Source: Vannielia litorea (GTDB lineage Bacteria; Pseudomonadota; Alphaproteobacteria; Rhodobacterales; Rhodobacteraceae). From it: a DNA stretch of 64,000 bases. The notes below the pieces were generated by a model. The model made no database searches, had not been told where the DNA came from, and saw nothing but the letters and a program-made list of their open reading frames with translations. The stretch is taken from positions 1,550,001-1,614,000 of the forward strand of contig NZ_FSRL01000001.1 in assembly GCF_900142295.1 (NCBI RefSeq). The letters are read 5' to 3'. The first letter of the stretch is position 1. Each line of letters starts with the position of its first letter. Shown one piece after another: positions 14,893-23,453 of the stretch. Both the position numbers and the translations under genes were made by a program.

Positions 14893-16644
14893 CTATTCCG
14901 CCGCCGTCGCGCTGTCTTGGCGAAGGATCGGCAACTGCAGCTCGAAAACTGCGCCGCCTGCCCTTCCGTTCCGCGCCGTGAGACGTCCGCCCAACTCGTT
15001 GATGATCCCCGAGGAGATGGCAAGCCCCAGACCGACGCCGTCGCCGGGGGCCTTGGTGGTGTAGAAAGGCTCGAAGAGGTTCTCCAGATCCTCGATCCCG
15101 TGGCCGTTGTCGCGCAGGGTCAGCGTGGCCGTGTCGCCGGTGGAGAGGGTCAGTTCGAGGGCGGGCGCGTCGACCTCGCGGGTAGCATCGAGCGCGTTGC
15201 GGAAGAGGTTGACCAGCACCTGCTCCACCCGCAGCCGATCGGCCCGGATGACCACCGGCTCGGCGGGCAGGCTGCGGGTGATGGAGACGTGCCGGGTGCG
15301 CAGCTGGGGCTCCATCATCGACAGGGCCGAGCTGACGGCGTCCCTTAGATCAAAGGGTTCGAAGGCCACCTCGCCCTTGCGGGCATAGCTCTTGAGCTGG
15401 CGGGTGATGGCGCCCATCCGGCCGATCAGGTCGTCGATACGCTGGAAGCTCGAGAGCGCCTCCTCGGGGCGCTTGCGCTGCAGTAGCAGGCGGGCCCCGG
15501 CGAGGTAGGTGCGCATGGCGGCGAGCGGCTGGTTCAGCTCGTGCGATACCGCCGCCGACATCTCGCCCAGGGCGGCCAGCTTGGAGCTTTGCGCGAGGGT
15601 CTGTTCGGCCACTTCGAGGCTCCGTTCGGCCTTTTCGCGTTCGGCGATTTCCCGCTGGAGGCGCAGGTTCAACTGGCGGAGTTCTGCCGACTCCTTCAGC
15701 GCCACGCGCCGGTCGGACCGGGCCTTGCGGGAGAGCCACCAGAACGAGCCCGCCAGCAGCAGCGCGAAGCCCATGATCTCGAGCGCCAGCACCCCGTTCA
15801 CCCGCTCGCGGATCGAGCTGTAGGCGGTGAAGGAGGTGATCCGCCAGCCCTGGAACGGGATGCGCCCGTCGGTGCGCATCACCGCCTCGCCGAAGATGTA
15901 GGCATCGGGCGGGATGAAGCTCCAGTCGGCGGTGGCCTCGATGGCGCGCTGGATCGCCGAGGGCGGGTCCTGCTCGTCGAGCGCATCCTTGAGCGGGTGC
16001 CCGCGCCAGCGCGGCTCGGTGGAGAGGATCACGGTGCCCTGGCTGTCGGTGACCAGCACCGCATCGGAGATGCCGGCCCACTGGCGCTCGAACTTGCCCA
16101 GGTCGACCTCGACCACGATCACCCCGATGCCCTTGTTGTCGTGGCGGATCAGCCGCGAATAGGCGAATTCCATCGCGTTGTTCTCCTGTAGGTGCAGGGT
16201 GAACACGGTGCTGTCGGCCCGCTGGGCCTCGACGAAATAGGGCGCGGTGCGGTGGTTGGAGCCGAGCTGGTTGCGGTCGGTCGAGGCCACGGCGCGGCCG
16301 GAGGTATCCAGCATCAGGATCGACTTGGCGCCGATCTCGTCGCGAAACTCGATGAGCCGCTGCGAGGTGGTGAGGTAGTCGGAGCTGTTGAGCGCGCCGA
16401 TCAGCGAGGGGTCGCGGGAGAGCAGCAGGGGCACGACCTGCGCCCGCTGCAGCTCGGAGATGATATTGCCGGCGTAGAGCGCCTGCCGCAGCTCGGACTG
16501 GTTGCGGGTGGTCTCGGTGAACCGCTCGGTGAGGAAATGGTTGGTCAGCCAGACGGAGAAGCCGGCCAGCACAAGCACCAGCACCCAGACCCCCCGCATC
16601 AGCGGACGGCGCCATGCACGCAGGAGGGAGCGGGCGTTGAACAT
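14893..16644 (-). CDS. dctB: DctB-like sensor histidine kinase
   Basis: This 583-residue membrane kinase has one membrane segment at about residues 17-35, a large periplasmic double-PDC/Cache sensor region, a second membrane segment (LALEIMGFALLLAGSFWWL), a coiled-coil linker, and the kinase core. The phospho-acceptor histidine is in GEMSAAVSHELNQPLAAMR, and the ATPase boxes are NLFRNALDA, DNGHGI and GVGLGLAISSG. This architecture and the AAVSHELNQPLAAMRTY signature are typical of DctB, which senses C4-dicarboxylates. No dctPQM transporter genes lie in the window, so the ligand is inferred from family only. The response regulator gene follows after 22 bases. Confidence 0.87.
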   Translation of the reverse strand: MFNARSLLRAWRRPLMRGVWVLVLVLAGFSVWLTNHFLTERFTETTRNQSELRQALYAGNIISELQRAQVVPLLLSRDPSLIGALNSSDYLTTSQRLIEFRDEIGAKSILMLDTSGRAVASTDRNQLGSNHRTAPYFVEAQRADSTVFTLHLQENNAMEFAYSRLIRHDNKGIGVIVVEVDLGKFERQWAGISDAVLVTDSQGTVILSTEPRWRGHPLKDALDEQDPPSAIQRAIEATADWSFIPPDAYIFGEAVMRTDGRIPFQGWRITSFTAYSSIRERVNGVLALEIMGFALLLAGSFWWLSRKARSDRRVALKESAELRQLNLRLQREIAEREKAERSLEVAEQTLAQSSKLAALGEMSAAVSHELNQPLAAMRTYLAGARLLLQRKRPEEALSSFQRIDDLIGRMGAITRQLKSYARKGEVAFEPFDLRDAVSSALSMMEPQLRTRHVSITRSLPAEPVVIRADRLRVEQVLVNLFRNALDATREVDAPALELTLSTGDTATLTLRDNGHGIEDLENLFEPFYTTKAPGDGVGLGLAISSGIINELGGRLTARNGRAGGAVFELQLPILRQDSATAAE

Positions 16645-16744
16645 GGGGCAAGTCTAGGCTTTGACGCGGATTTGGGGAAGATGCCGCCGCATCGGGTGCC
16701 GCGAAGGTGAGAGGCGGCGCGACGGCGCGCCGCCCCGCGGGCGG

Positions 16745-17413
16745 TCAGGCGGAAACCAGCGCCTCGGCCAGCCCGGAGAACATCGCCCGGCCGTCGGTGC
16801 CGCCGTGGGCCGCATCCACCGCCCGCTCGGGGTGAGGCATCATCCCCAGCACGCGGCGGTTGGCCGAGAGCACGCCGGCAATGTCGGCCACCGAGCCATT
16901 GGGGTTGTCGGTGTAGCGGAAGGCCACGCGGCCCTCGGATTCCAGCGCGGCCAGCCCGTTGGAATCGATGGTGTAATTGCCGTCGTGATGCGCCACGGGG
17001 ATGGTCAGCGCGTCGCCCTGGGAATAGCCCGAGGTAAAGGCGCTCTCGGCGTTGGCCACGGTCAGCCCCACGTTCCGGCAGACGAACTTGAGCCCGGCGT
17101 TGCGCATCAGCACGCCCGGCAGCAGGCCGGTCTCGCAGAGCACCTGAAAGCCGTTGCAGATGCCCAGCACGAAGCCGCCCGCCTCGGCATGGGCCACCAC
17201 CGAGCGGCAGATCGGCGAGTTGGCCGCGATGGCACCGCAGCGCAGGTAGTCGCCGAAGGAAAAGCCGCCGGGAATGCCCACCACGTCGATGCCGGAGGGC
17301 AGATCGGTGTCCTTGTGCCAGACCCGCGCGACCTCGAAGCCCGCCTGCTCGAAGCCCATGGCAAGGTCACGGTCGCAGTTGGAGCCGGGAAAGGTGATGA
17401 CGGCGGCTTTCAT
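16745..17413 (-). CDS. purQ: FGAM synthase glutaminase subunit
   Basis: PurQ supplies ammonia from glutamine to PurL for formylglycinamidine ribonucleotide synthesis. The 222-residue class I amidotransferase has the nucleophile cysteine in [12 protein letters not shown], the oxyanion region [13 protein letters not shown], and the histidine and glutamate of the triad in [10 protein letters not shown]. It is on the same strand as purS and purC but is separated from them by the CHAT and DUF3592 genes. PurS and PurQ form a complex with small-type PurL; purL itself is not in the window. Confidence 0.95.
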   Translation of the reverse strand: MKAAVITFPGSNCDRDLAMGFEQAGFEVARVWHKDTDLPSGIDVVGIPGGFSFGDYLRCGAIAANSPICRSVVAHAEAGGFVLGICNGFQVLCETGLLPGVLMRNAGLKFVCRNVGLTVANAESAFTSGYSQGDALTIPVAHHDGNYTIDSNGLAALESEGRVAFRYTDNPNGSVADIAGVLSANRRVLGMMPHPERAVDAAHGGTDGRAMFSGLAEALVSA

Positions 17414-17465
17414 GGGCGATTCCTCTCGGGCTGGCGCTTTGGCTCCCCTTAGCCCGGATCGCGCA

Positions 17466-20063
17466 TCAAAGCCAGTTGCCCATCAGCACGAAGGCCGACC
17501 AGAAGTAGGGGTGGGCGAAATCGCTTACCGCGCCGGCCGATGGTCCTGCCTTGAGGGCGGTGGCCGCGCGGTTGGCGCTCTCGCCGGGAGCCTCCCCTGC
17601 CCCTGCGCCGTGGAGCATGGCGATCTGGGCGCGGCGCAGGGCCTCGGCCTTGTCCTCGCCGCGCTGGTAGAGCCCGGCATAGAAGTCGCGCATCAGGATC
17701 GGCGTGGCGGCATCGGCCACCGGCCAGAGCGAGGCCAGCACCGCGCTCGCCCCGCCCATCAGCGCCGCCGCCCCGAAGCCGTCGATCTCGGAGCCATCGC
17801 CGCCGCGGGCGGTCTGGCAGGCCGAGAGCGTGAGAAGGTCGACCCCGGTGAACCGGAACTTCGACGAGCGCAACTCGGAGAGCGGCAGGCGGGTGCCGTC
17901 GCCCAGCAGCAGGAAGCTGTCATCGTCCCGCCCCGGCCTGAGCGCGAAGTGGGAGGCGATGTGCAAGAGCTCGGGCGGGTCGCGCAGGGCACGGCGCAGG
18001 GCGCGGGTGTCGAACGCGCCGTCGAGCAGGGCTTGGCCGGCCAGAACGCCCTCGCCATCGGCGGCGGTGAAGAGGGTTTCGAGCTCCGAGGCCACGCCGG
18101 GGAGCGCCGAGAACCCCTCGTGCGCCTCGGTCACCCCGAAGCCCGCCGCGCTCTCGGACGCGCGCGGCGGGCGGGAGAACTGGGTCTGCACGGCGGCGAC
18201 GTAGAGCGCGAAGGCGAAATCCTCCACCAGGTAGCGGCTGCCGTCGTGGAGCGCGGCAAAGGGCACGTAGCGCAGCACGCCATCCGCATTGACCATCACC
18301 ACCTCGGTGCCGGCCGTCTCCAGCGCGGGGCGGATCGGCGCGAAGAGCACCTCGTGGAGCGCGTGCAGCCGCGCCTGCGCCTCGGGGCTGCGAGCCTCGA
18401 TGGCCTGGAGCGCGTCGAAGACCATGCGGTTCATCTCCTCGCGCGGCACCGCCACCTGCTCGTGCACCGTGGCCCCCGGCAGGGTGAGGAAGAGGTGGGT
18501 GGCGTCGTCGAGCATGGCCAGTTGCAGGATTGCGGAGGGTCTCTCGCGCGCCTCCAGAATCGACTGGTAGGCGCCGGTGGCGTCGAAGAGGGCGGCAAAG
18601 CCTGCGCGGCGGTCGAAACTGACCGCGGTCAGAAACTCCTCCACCTCGGCCTCGAAGGCGGCATTGGCCTCGGCCATGGCATCCTCGAGAAGAAAGAGCT
18701 GGTCTTCCTCCTCCGCGGTGCCGCCGCCGGCCGCGAGCCGGGCCGAGAGCGTCTCCCAGGCCGCGCGGGCCTCGACCGGCCGCAGGGCGAGCTCGGCCAG
18801 CTTTTCGGCGTCGCTCTTCTCGCTGTCGGTCAGCACGGCCACGGTGTCGCGCAGCTCTGCCTCGCCATCGCGCCGCAGGAACTCGAAGGCCTCCTGCTCC
18901 TTCTCCATGTTCAGCACCGCCTGCGCCTCGGAGAAGCGGCCCTCGGCGATCATCAGGTCGGCGAGGTCGCGGTAGAGCCGGCTCCACTCGGCGCGCAGCC
19001 CTTCGGTATCTTCCTCGGGCAGCGACTGGTTGAGCGCGCGGATCTCCTGCTGGGCGTTGACCGCCATCTTGCCGAAGAGGATCGCCTTTTCGACCTGCCC
19101 GCGCCGGGCGAAGATGTTGCGCATCAGCTCGAAGGTCCAGCGCTGGTTGTTCAGCGACGAGCGCGGGTTGGTGGCGATGTAGGGCAGGATTTCGACCGCG
19201 TAGCGCATGGCCTTCTCGTCCTCGCCCATGTCGAAGGCGATGAGCCCCAGGTTCACCCGCACGACGGCAGGTGCATAGCTGTGCGGGCCCCAGTGCCGGT
19301 CGAGCAGCGGCAGCGCCCGGAGCGACCAGTCGCGGGCCGGCTCCAGCTCCTTCAGATACCAGTAGGACGCACCGATGTTAGCCGTGATCGCGGCCACCGA
19401 GGCGCTCTCGGCCCCCTCCATCCGCTCGAAGATCTCCAGCGCATCCTCGCTCACGCCGATGGCCTCGCGGTGGCGCTTGAGACCGTCGAGCGCGTTGGCC
19501 TCGAGCATCAGGGTGTTGGCCACGTAGAAATCGCGCAGCGGGTCGTCCTCGGCAAAGACCTTGTAGACCTGCCGCGCCAGCCCTGCATGCTCGATCGCCT
19601 CGCCGTAGCGCGACAGCTCGTTGAGCGCCACGGCGGCGGCCTCGAGGCATTGGCCGAGGGTCAGGTTGGCCTCCTGCTCCTCCCAGCGCTCTCCCAGGGC
19701 CTCGATGCAAAGGTTGGCCCAGCCGAGGGCGAAGCTGTGCTCGGCCAGCTCGGAATAGAGCGTCGTCAGCAGTTTGGCGGCCATCGCGGCATAGAGCACG
19801 CCGGTGGCATCGCCGTGGTCATAGCCGTTGTAGGCCGCGCGCAGCCAGCCGGTCATCTGGCGGCGCTCGGCATCGGTCAGGCCGGTCTCGGAGAAGAGCG
19901 GCAGCACGTAGTTGTAGGCCGCCGTCGGCTCACCTGCCCGCGCCGTCTCGTAGAACTCCTGCGCGGCCCCCGGCATGTGCGGATAGTCGAACGGCACCTC
20001 CTCGGCCCGCGCGGGCAGAGCCAGGCAGGCGAGGGTCAGAAACAGGTGTGTCAGCCGAAGCAT
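17466..20063 (-). CDS. Exported TPR-CHAT domain protein (caspase-like protease)
   Basis: The 865-residue protein starts with a signal peptide (hydrophobic core [14 protein letters not shown]), followed by about 450 residues of tetratricopeptide-like helical repeats, a linker that looks coiled-coil, and a C-terminal CHAT domain. CHAT domains are clan CD cysteine peptidases related to caspase HetF and separase. The catalytic histidine is His705 in [11 protein letters not shown] and the cysteine is Cys749 in [12 protein letters not shown], so both active residues are intact; the following [14 protein letters not shown] block is also typical. TPR-CHAT proteins occur in type III-E CRISPR, gasdermin defence and signalling loci, but this one is exported and stands alone among purine genes. 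The substrate is unknown. The DUF3592 gene lies 72 bases upstream on the same strand. Confidence 0.88.
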   Translation of the reverse strand: MLRLTHLFLTLACLALPARAEEVPFDYPHMPGAAQEFYETARAGEPTAAYNYVLPLFSETGLTDAERRQMTGWLRAAYNGYDHGDATGVLYAAMAAKLLTTLYSELAEHSFALGWANLCIEALGERWEEQEANLTLGQCLEAAAVALNELSRYGEAIEHAGLARQVYKVFAEDDPLRDFYVANTLMLEANALDGLKRHREAIGVSEDALEIFERMEGAESASVAAITANIGASYWYLKELEPARDWSLRALPLLDRHWGPHSYAPAVVRVNLGLIAFDMGEDEKAMRYAVEILPYIATNPRSSLNNQRWTFELMRNIFARRGQVEKAILFGKMAVNAQQEIRALNQSLPEEDTEGLRAEWSRLYRDLADLMIAEGRFSEAQAVLNMEKEQEAFEFLRRDGEAELRDTVAVLTDSEKSDAEKLAELALRPVEARAAWETLSARLAAGGGTAEEEDQLFLLEDAMAEANAAFEAEVEEFLTAVSFDRRAGFAALFDATGAYQSILEARERPSAILQLAMLDDATHLFLTLPGATVHEQVAVPREEMNRMVFDALQAIEARSPEAQARLHALHEVLFAPIRPALETAGTEVVMVNADGVLRYVPFAALHDGSRYLVEDFAFALYVAAVQTQFSRPPRASESAAGFGVTEAHEGFSALPGVASELETLFTAADGEGVLAGQALLDGAFDTRALRRALRDPPELLHIASHFALRPGRDDDSFLLLGDGTRLPLSELRSSKFRFTGVDLLTLSACQTARGGDGSEIDGFGAAALMGGASAVLASLWPVADAATPILMRDFYAGLYQRGEDKAEALRRAQIAMLHGAGAGEAPGESANRAATALKAGPSAGAVSDFAHPYFWSAFVLMGNWL

Positions 20064-20135
20064 GGCAGGTTTCCGGGGTTCGTGCCCGGGAGAATACGCC
20101 AGATGCGAGCGCCGTTCAAAATGACAAATGCCGTT

Positions 20136-20630
20136 TCAGCGCAACGCCGGGGCGCGGCGGCGCCAGCGCAGCAGGAGCAGGGCTGCAAGGAGCGCCGGCA
20201 CCAGCGTGGCAGCCCCGAGCGCGGCGAGCGCACCGGGGATGATCCAGTGCCAGGTGCCGGGGAGATAGACGTCGCCGTTGGTGTCGGGGTCGTAGAGGAT
20301 GGTCATCCGGCTGCCCGGGGCAAAGTTCCACCCGGAATGGGACATGCCCGTGGAGGCGCGGGCCTCGGTGCCGTCGGCGCGCATGTAGCGGAAGAGCGGC
20401 GAGTAGTTGGTGACCTCGCCCTCCAGCGGGCTCCAGCCCTCGTAGGCGCGCAGCTCGATCACCTCGCCCTCGGCCGCCTGCTTGCCCAGGGGCGCGGTAA
20501 GGGTGAAGAGCGCGAAGAGCGCGGCGGCCCCGAGGAAGAGCGCAGGCATGATCCAGACCAGCAGCCAGCTGCGCCAGCTGATCTCGCGGTGGCCGTCGAA
20601 ACGGGTGCGGATGAAGAAGGCATCGGACAT
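20136..20630 (-). CDS. DUF3592 membrane protein
   Basis: This 164-residue protein has two membrane segments, near residues 20-45 (WLLVWIMPALFLGAAALFAL) and 125-152 (IIPGALAALGAATLVPALLAAL). The central exposed domain of about 80 residues contains the family pattern FRYMRADGTEARAST and a PGSRMTILYDPDTNGDVY ending. DUF3592 proteins are widespread and uncharacterised. It precedes the CHAT protein gene on the same strand, and the two together interrupt purS-purQ. An accessory role for the CHAT protein is possible but only inferred from position. Confidence 0.8.
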   Translation of the reverse strand: MSDAFFIRTRFDGHREISWRSWLLVWIMPALFLGAAALFALFTLTAPLGKQAAEGEVIELRAYEGWSPLEGEVTNYSPLFRYMRADGTEARASTGMSHSGWNFAPGSRMTILYDPDTNGDVYLPGTWHWIIPGALAALGAATLVPALLAALLLLRWRRRAPALR

Positions 20631-20746
20631 GGGCCGATACTGGCCGGAGAGAGGCGAGGCGTCCAGAGGCATGGAGCCCGCCCTGTGACCGGCGCCTCGG
20701 CCCGGCCTCGGCGGTGCAAGGCGGCAAGCCGCCGCCCGGCCCGGCC

Positions 20747-20974
20747 TCACATGTGGATCGCGTAGCTCTCGATCACCGTATTGGCGAGGAGCTTTTCGCA
20801 CATCGCCTTCACGTCGGCCTCGGTGGCGCCTTCGGCCAGCTCCAGCTCGATCACCTTGCCCTGCCGCACGCCTTCGACGCCGGTGAACCCCAGCGCGCCG
20901 AGCGCCGATTTCACCGCCTCGCCCTGCGGGTCGAGCACACCCTGCTTGAGCATCACGTCAACGCGAACCTTCAT
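20747..20974 (-). CDS. purS: FGAM synthase subunit PurS
   Basis: PurS is the small bridging subunit of the three-part phosphoribosylformylglycinamidine synthase. The 75-residue length is normal and the family features are clear: an N-terminal strand KVRVDVMLKQGVLDPQGEAV, a glycine-rich FTGVEGVRQGKVIEL turn, and the C-terminal LANTVIESYAIHM. It lies 19 bases after purC, consistent with cotranscription. Confidence 0.95.
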   Translation of the reverse strand: MKVRVDVMLKQGVLDPQGEAVKSALGALGFTGVEGVRQGKVIELELAEGATEADVKAMCEKLLANTVIESYAIHM

Positions 20975-20993
20975 CGGCCGGGCTCCCTGTTCT

Positions 20994-21758
20994 TCAGTTG
21001 ATCAGCTTCGGCTTGCCCATCGGGGCGGGGCCGTTGGAGGGCAGCACGCCGAGACGGCGGGCCACTTCGGTATAGGCGTCGGTCAGCGAGCCCAGGTCGC
21101 GGCGGAACACGTCCTTGTCGAGCTTGCGGCCGCTCTCGAGATCCCACAGGCGGCAGCTGTCGGGGCTGATCTCGTCGGCCACGATGAGCCGCATGTACTC
21201 GTTTTCCCAGATCCGGCCGACCTCGATCTTGAAATCGACCAGCTTGATGCCGACGCCGTACATCACGCCGGAAAGATAGTCGTTCACCCGCAGCGCCAGC
21301 GCCACGATGTCGTCGAGGTCCTGCTGCGAGGCCCAGCCGAAGGCGATGATATACTCCTCGGGCACCAGCGGATCGCCCAGCTTGTCGTCCTTGTACGAGA
21401 ACTCGATGATCGGGCGGGGCAGCTGCGTGCCCTCTTCCATCCCCAGCCGTTTGGCCATGGAGCCTGCGGCGAAGTTGCGCACGATCACCTCGAGCGGCAC
21501 GATCTCGACCGAGCGGATCAGCTGCTCGCGCATGTTGATCCGCTTGATGAAATGGGTCGGCACGCCGATGTTGTTCAGCCCGGTCATGAAGAACTCGGAG
21601 AGCCGGTTGTTCAGCACGCCCTTGCCCTCGATCGTCGCCTTCTTCTCGGCGTTGAAGGCGGTGGCATCATCCTTGAAATACTGCACCAGGGTGCCGGGCT
21701 CGGGGCCTTCGTAGAGAATCTTCGCCTTGCCTTCGTAGACGAGCTTGCGTCGTGCCAT
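20994..21758 (-). CDS. purC: SAICAR synthetase
   Basis: PurC joins aspartate to CAIR with ATP in purine synthesis. The 254-residue protein begins [18 protein letters not shown], which is the family N-terminus, and contains the nucleotide- and substrate-binding blocks [34 protein letters not shown] and the signature [10 protein letters not shown]. The next gene purS follows after 19 bases. A hypothetical gene is transcribed divergently 178 bases away. Confidence 0.96.
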   Translation of the reverse strand: MARRKLVYEGKAKILYEGPEPGTLVQYFKDDATAFNAEKKATIEGKGVLNNRLSEFFMTGLNNIGVPTHFIKRINMREQLIRSVEIVPLEVIVRNFAAGSMAKRLGMEEGTQLPRPIIEFSYKDDKLGDPLVPEEYIIAFGWASQQDLDDIVALALRVNDYLSGVMYGVGIKLVDFKIEVGRIWENEYMRLIVADEISPDSCRLWDLESGRKLDKDVFRRDLGSLTDAYTEVARRLGVLPSNGPAPMGKPKLIN

Positions 21759-21936
21759 GGGATCCAATCCAGATGCGGGCAGGCGCGGCGCCGGGAAGGG
21801 CCACGCGGGTCTGTCCGCGCTATACGGCAAGGGGGGCCCAGCCGCAAGCGGCGGCAGGGTGCCCGACACGGCTTGGCCCCCGGCCGGAGGCGGGATAGGC
21901 TGGCCGTGCCGAGCGGTGGGCCGACCGGAGGGGGAG

Positions 21937-22920
21937 ATGGCAGAGGATTTCGCAGTGCTGGATTTTGCGCTGGTCGCCGCGGCGCCGCGTGCGGTGGCCG
22001 TTGCGCTGGCGGCCGCCGAGGCCGGCGCGCCGCAGGCGCCGCCGCGCACGGGCGGGGTGCTGGGCCGCCTGTTCGGGCGCAAGCCCGCCCCATCTCCCGA
22101 GGCCCCGCTGCTGGTGCAACCGGCGGGCACCCTGCCCCGGGGCGTGCTGGCCCGCGAGATGCTGGACGACATGGGCTTCGGCGGGGCCGACCGCGAAATC
22201 CGGCTGTCGGCCCCCGTGGGCAATGCGGGATACACCCTGATCGAATGGCGCGAGCGGACCGATGGCGGCCCCTCGCCCCGGCTGGTCGCCCTCAGCCGCG
22301 CCCTGCCGGCCGAGGAGATCCTCGCCTTCCGGCTCACCGGCGGGCAGCATCCGGGCGGGGAATACGGGTTCGCCGTTTACCGGGGGGGCCAGGTGGTGCG
22401 GCGGCTGGGCATCCATCGCGCCGATGCCGGGAGCGACTGGGAGCCCACGCAATCGGGCACCGCGCACGCGCTGGAGGCCGAGGCCCCGCTCGACCCGTCG
22501 GACCCGGGCGCACTGATGACCCCGGCCCGCCAGGCCGGGATTCTCGCCGCGCTCGGGATCGACGCCGACCGGCTCCTGGTCGACCGAGACGGCCACGAGA
22601 CGGTGCTGGAGCTCTCCACCCGCCCCGGCGGCACCGCCCCCGAGGCCCTGGCCGAGGCGCCGCCCGAGCCCGAGGAGGACACCGCCGATGCGGCGCTCGC
22701 CTGGGAGGACGAGGTGACCGGCCTGCTGGTGACCGCCGTGACCGATGCGCTTCCCGAGGACGAGCAGGTGCCCTGGCTCGACGCCATGACCGCAGACCTC
22801 GAGGCCGGGCGCACGGAGGCCGCGCTCGACCGCGCGCGCGCCCTTCTCGACAAGGGCAGCCGCCCAGCCCCGGTGCGGGCCGCCGCCGCGGCGCGGCTCG
22901 CGGTGCTCTTCGGGCATTGA
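21937..22920 (+). CDS. Unrecognised acidic protein
   Basis: I do not recognise this 327-residue protein. It is soluble, Ala/Glu/Pro-rich, and has a basic linker [17 protein letters not shown] near residues 40-55 that resembles a domain boundary. A middle domain ([17 protein letters not shown] through [16 protein letters not shown]) is followed by an acidic linker [19 protein letters not shown] and a helical C-terminus. The ATG follows GGAGGGGGAG. The only neighbour clues are divergent purC and the downstream ATPase zeta gene, 90 bases away on the same strand. It may be specific to Rhodobacterales. Confidence 0.65.
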   Translation: MAEDFAVLDFALVAAAPRAVAVALAAAEAGAPQAPPRTGGVLGRLFGRKPAPSPEAPLLVQPAGTLPRGVLAREMLDDMGFGGADREIRLSAPVGNAGYTLIEWRERTDGGPSPRLVALSRALPAEEILAFRLTGGQHPGGEYGFAVYRGGQVVRRLGIHRADAGSDWEPTQSGTAHALEAEAPLDPSDPGALMTPARQAGILAALGIDADRLLVDRDGHETVLELSTRPGGTAPEALAEAPPEPEEDTADAALAWEDEVTGLLVTAVTDALPEDEQVPWLDAMTADLEAGRTEAALDRARALLDKGSRPAPVRAAAAARLAVLFGH

Positions 22921-23010
22921 GCCGCAGAGGGTATTTTGCGCCCGATCGCGCCTTCCCATCCCGGCGCGAGGCCCTTACATAGAGGCAAGGATTCACTTCG
23001 GGAGGCCCCC

Positions 23011-23325
23011 ATGTCCACCTTCGACGATCGCGAGAACGCGTTTGAAAACAAGTTTGCCCACGACGCCGAGATGCAGTTCCGGGCCGAGGCGCGGCGCAAC
23101 AAGCTGCTCGGGCTCTGGGCCGCGGGCCTGATGGGCAAGTCGGGCGAGGATGCGCTGTCCTATGCCAAGGAGGTGGTTGCCGCCGATTTCGAGGAGGCCG
23201 GCGACGAGGACGTCTATCGCAAGGTCTCGGGCGATCTGGGCAGCCTCGCGGACGAGGCCACGATCCGGGCCCAGATGAAGGCCCTGATGACCGAAGCCAA
23301 GGCCCAACTGATGGAAGAGAGCTGA
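23011..23325 (+). CDS. F1FO-ATPase zeta subunit (DUF1476)
   Basis: The 104-residue protein matches the zeta inhibitor subunit of alphaproteobacterial ATP synthase, first defined in Paracoccus denitrificans, which blocks the hydrolytic direction of F1. The conserved N-terminal inhibitory segment MSTFDDRENAFENKFAHDAE and the block FRAEARRNKLLGLWAAGLMG are present, followed by the four-helix region ending KAQLMEES. The start follows GGGAGG. The gene is separate from any atp operon, as is usual for this subunit, and ends at a strong terminator. Confidence 0.9.
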   Translation: MSTFDDRENAFENKFAHDAEMQFRAEARRNKLLGLWAAGLMGKSGEDALSYAKEVVAADFEEAGDEDVYRKVSGDLGSLADEATIRAQMKALMTEAKAQLMEES

Positions 23326-23349
23326 AGGCACCTTTTCCACCGCGCTTCG

Positions 23350-23380
23350 AACGGCCGGCTCTGCCCGGCCGTTCTGTTTT
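23350..23380 (+). terminator. Intrinsic terminator after the zeta subunit gene
   Basis: A nine-pair stem AACGGCCGG with CCGGCCGTT and a six-base loop is followed by CTGTTTT, 24 bases after the stop codon. Confidence 0.85.
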
Positions 23381-23453
23381 GTGAAGCCCGGTTAAGCCCT
23401 TGGTCATACGGGGCTGATAGCACCCTGCCCGATACACCCCGGTCGGAGGCGGA

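Noticed and set aside
17274..20765. 1163-codon plus-strand frame opposite the CHAT gene
   Set aside because: It runs across purQ, CHAT and DUF3592 on the other strand, is Gly/Arg/Ala/His-rich shadow sequence, and has no ribosome site.
23393..23407. TTAA-N7-GTCA before the MprF-like gene
   Set aside because: Only one half-site; too weak for a CtrA call.
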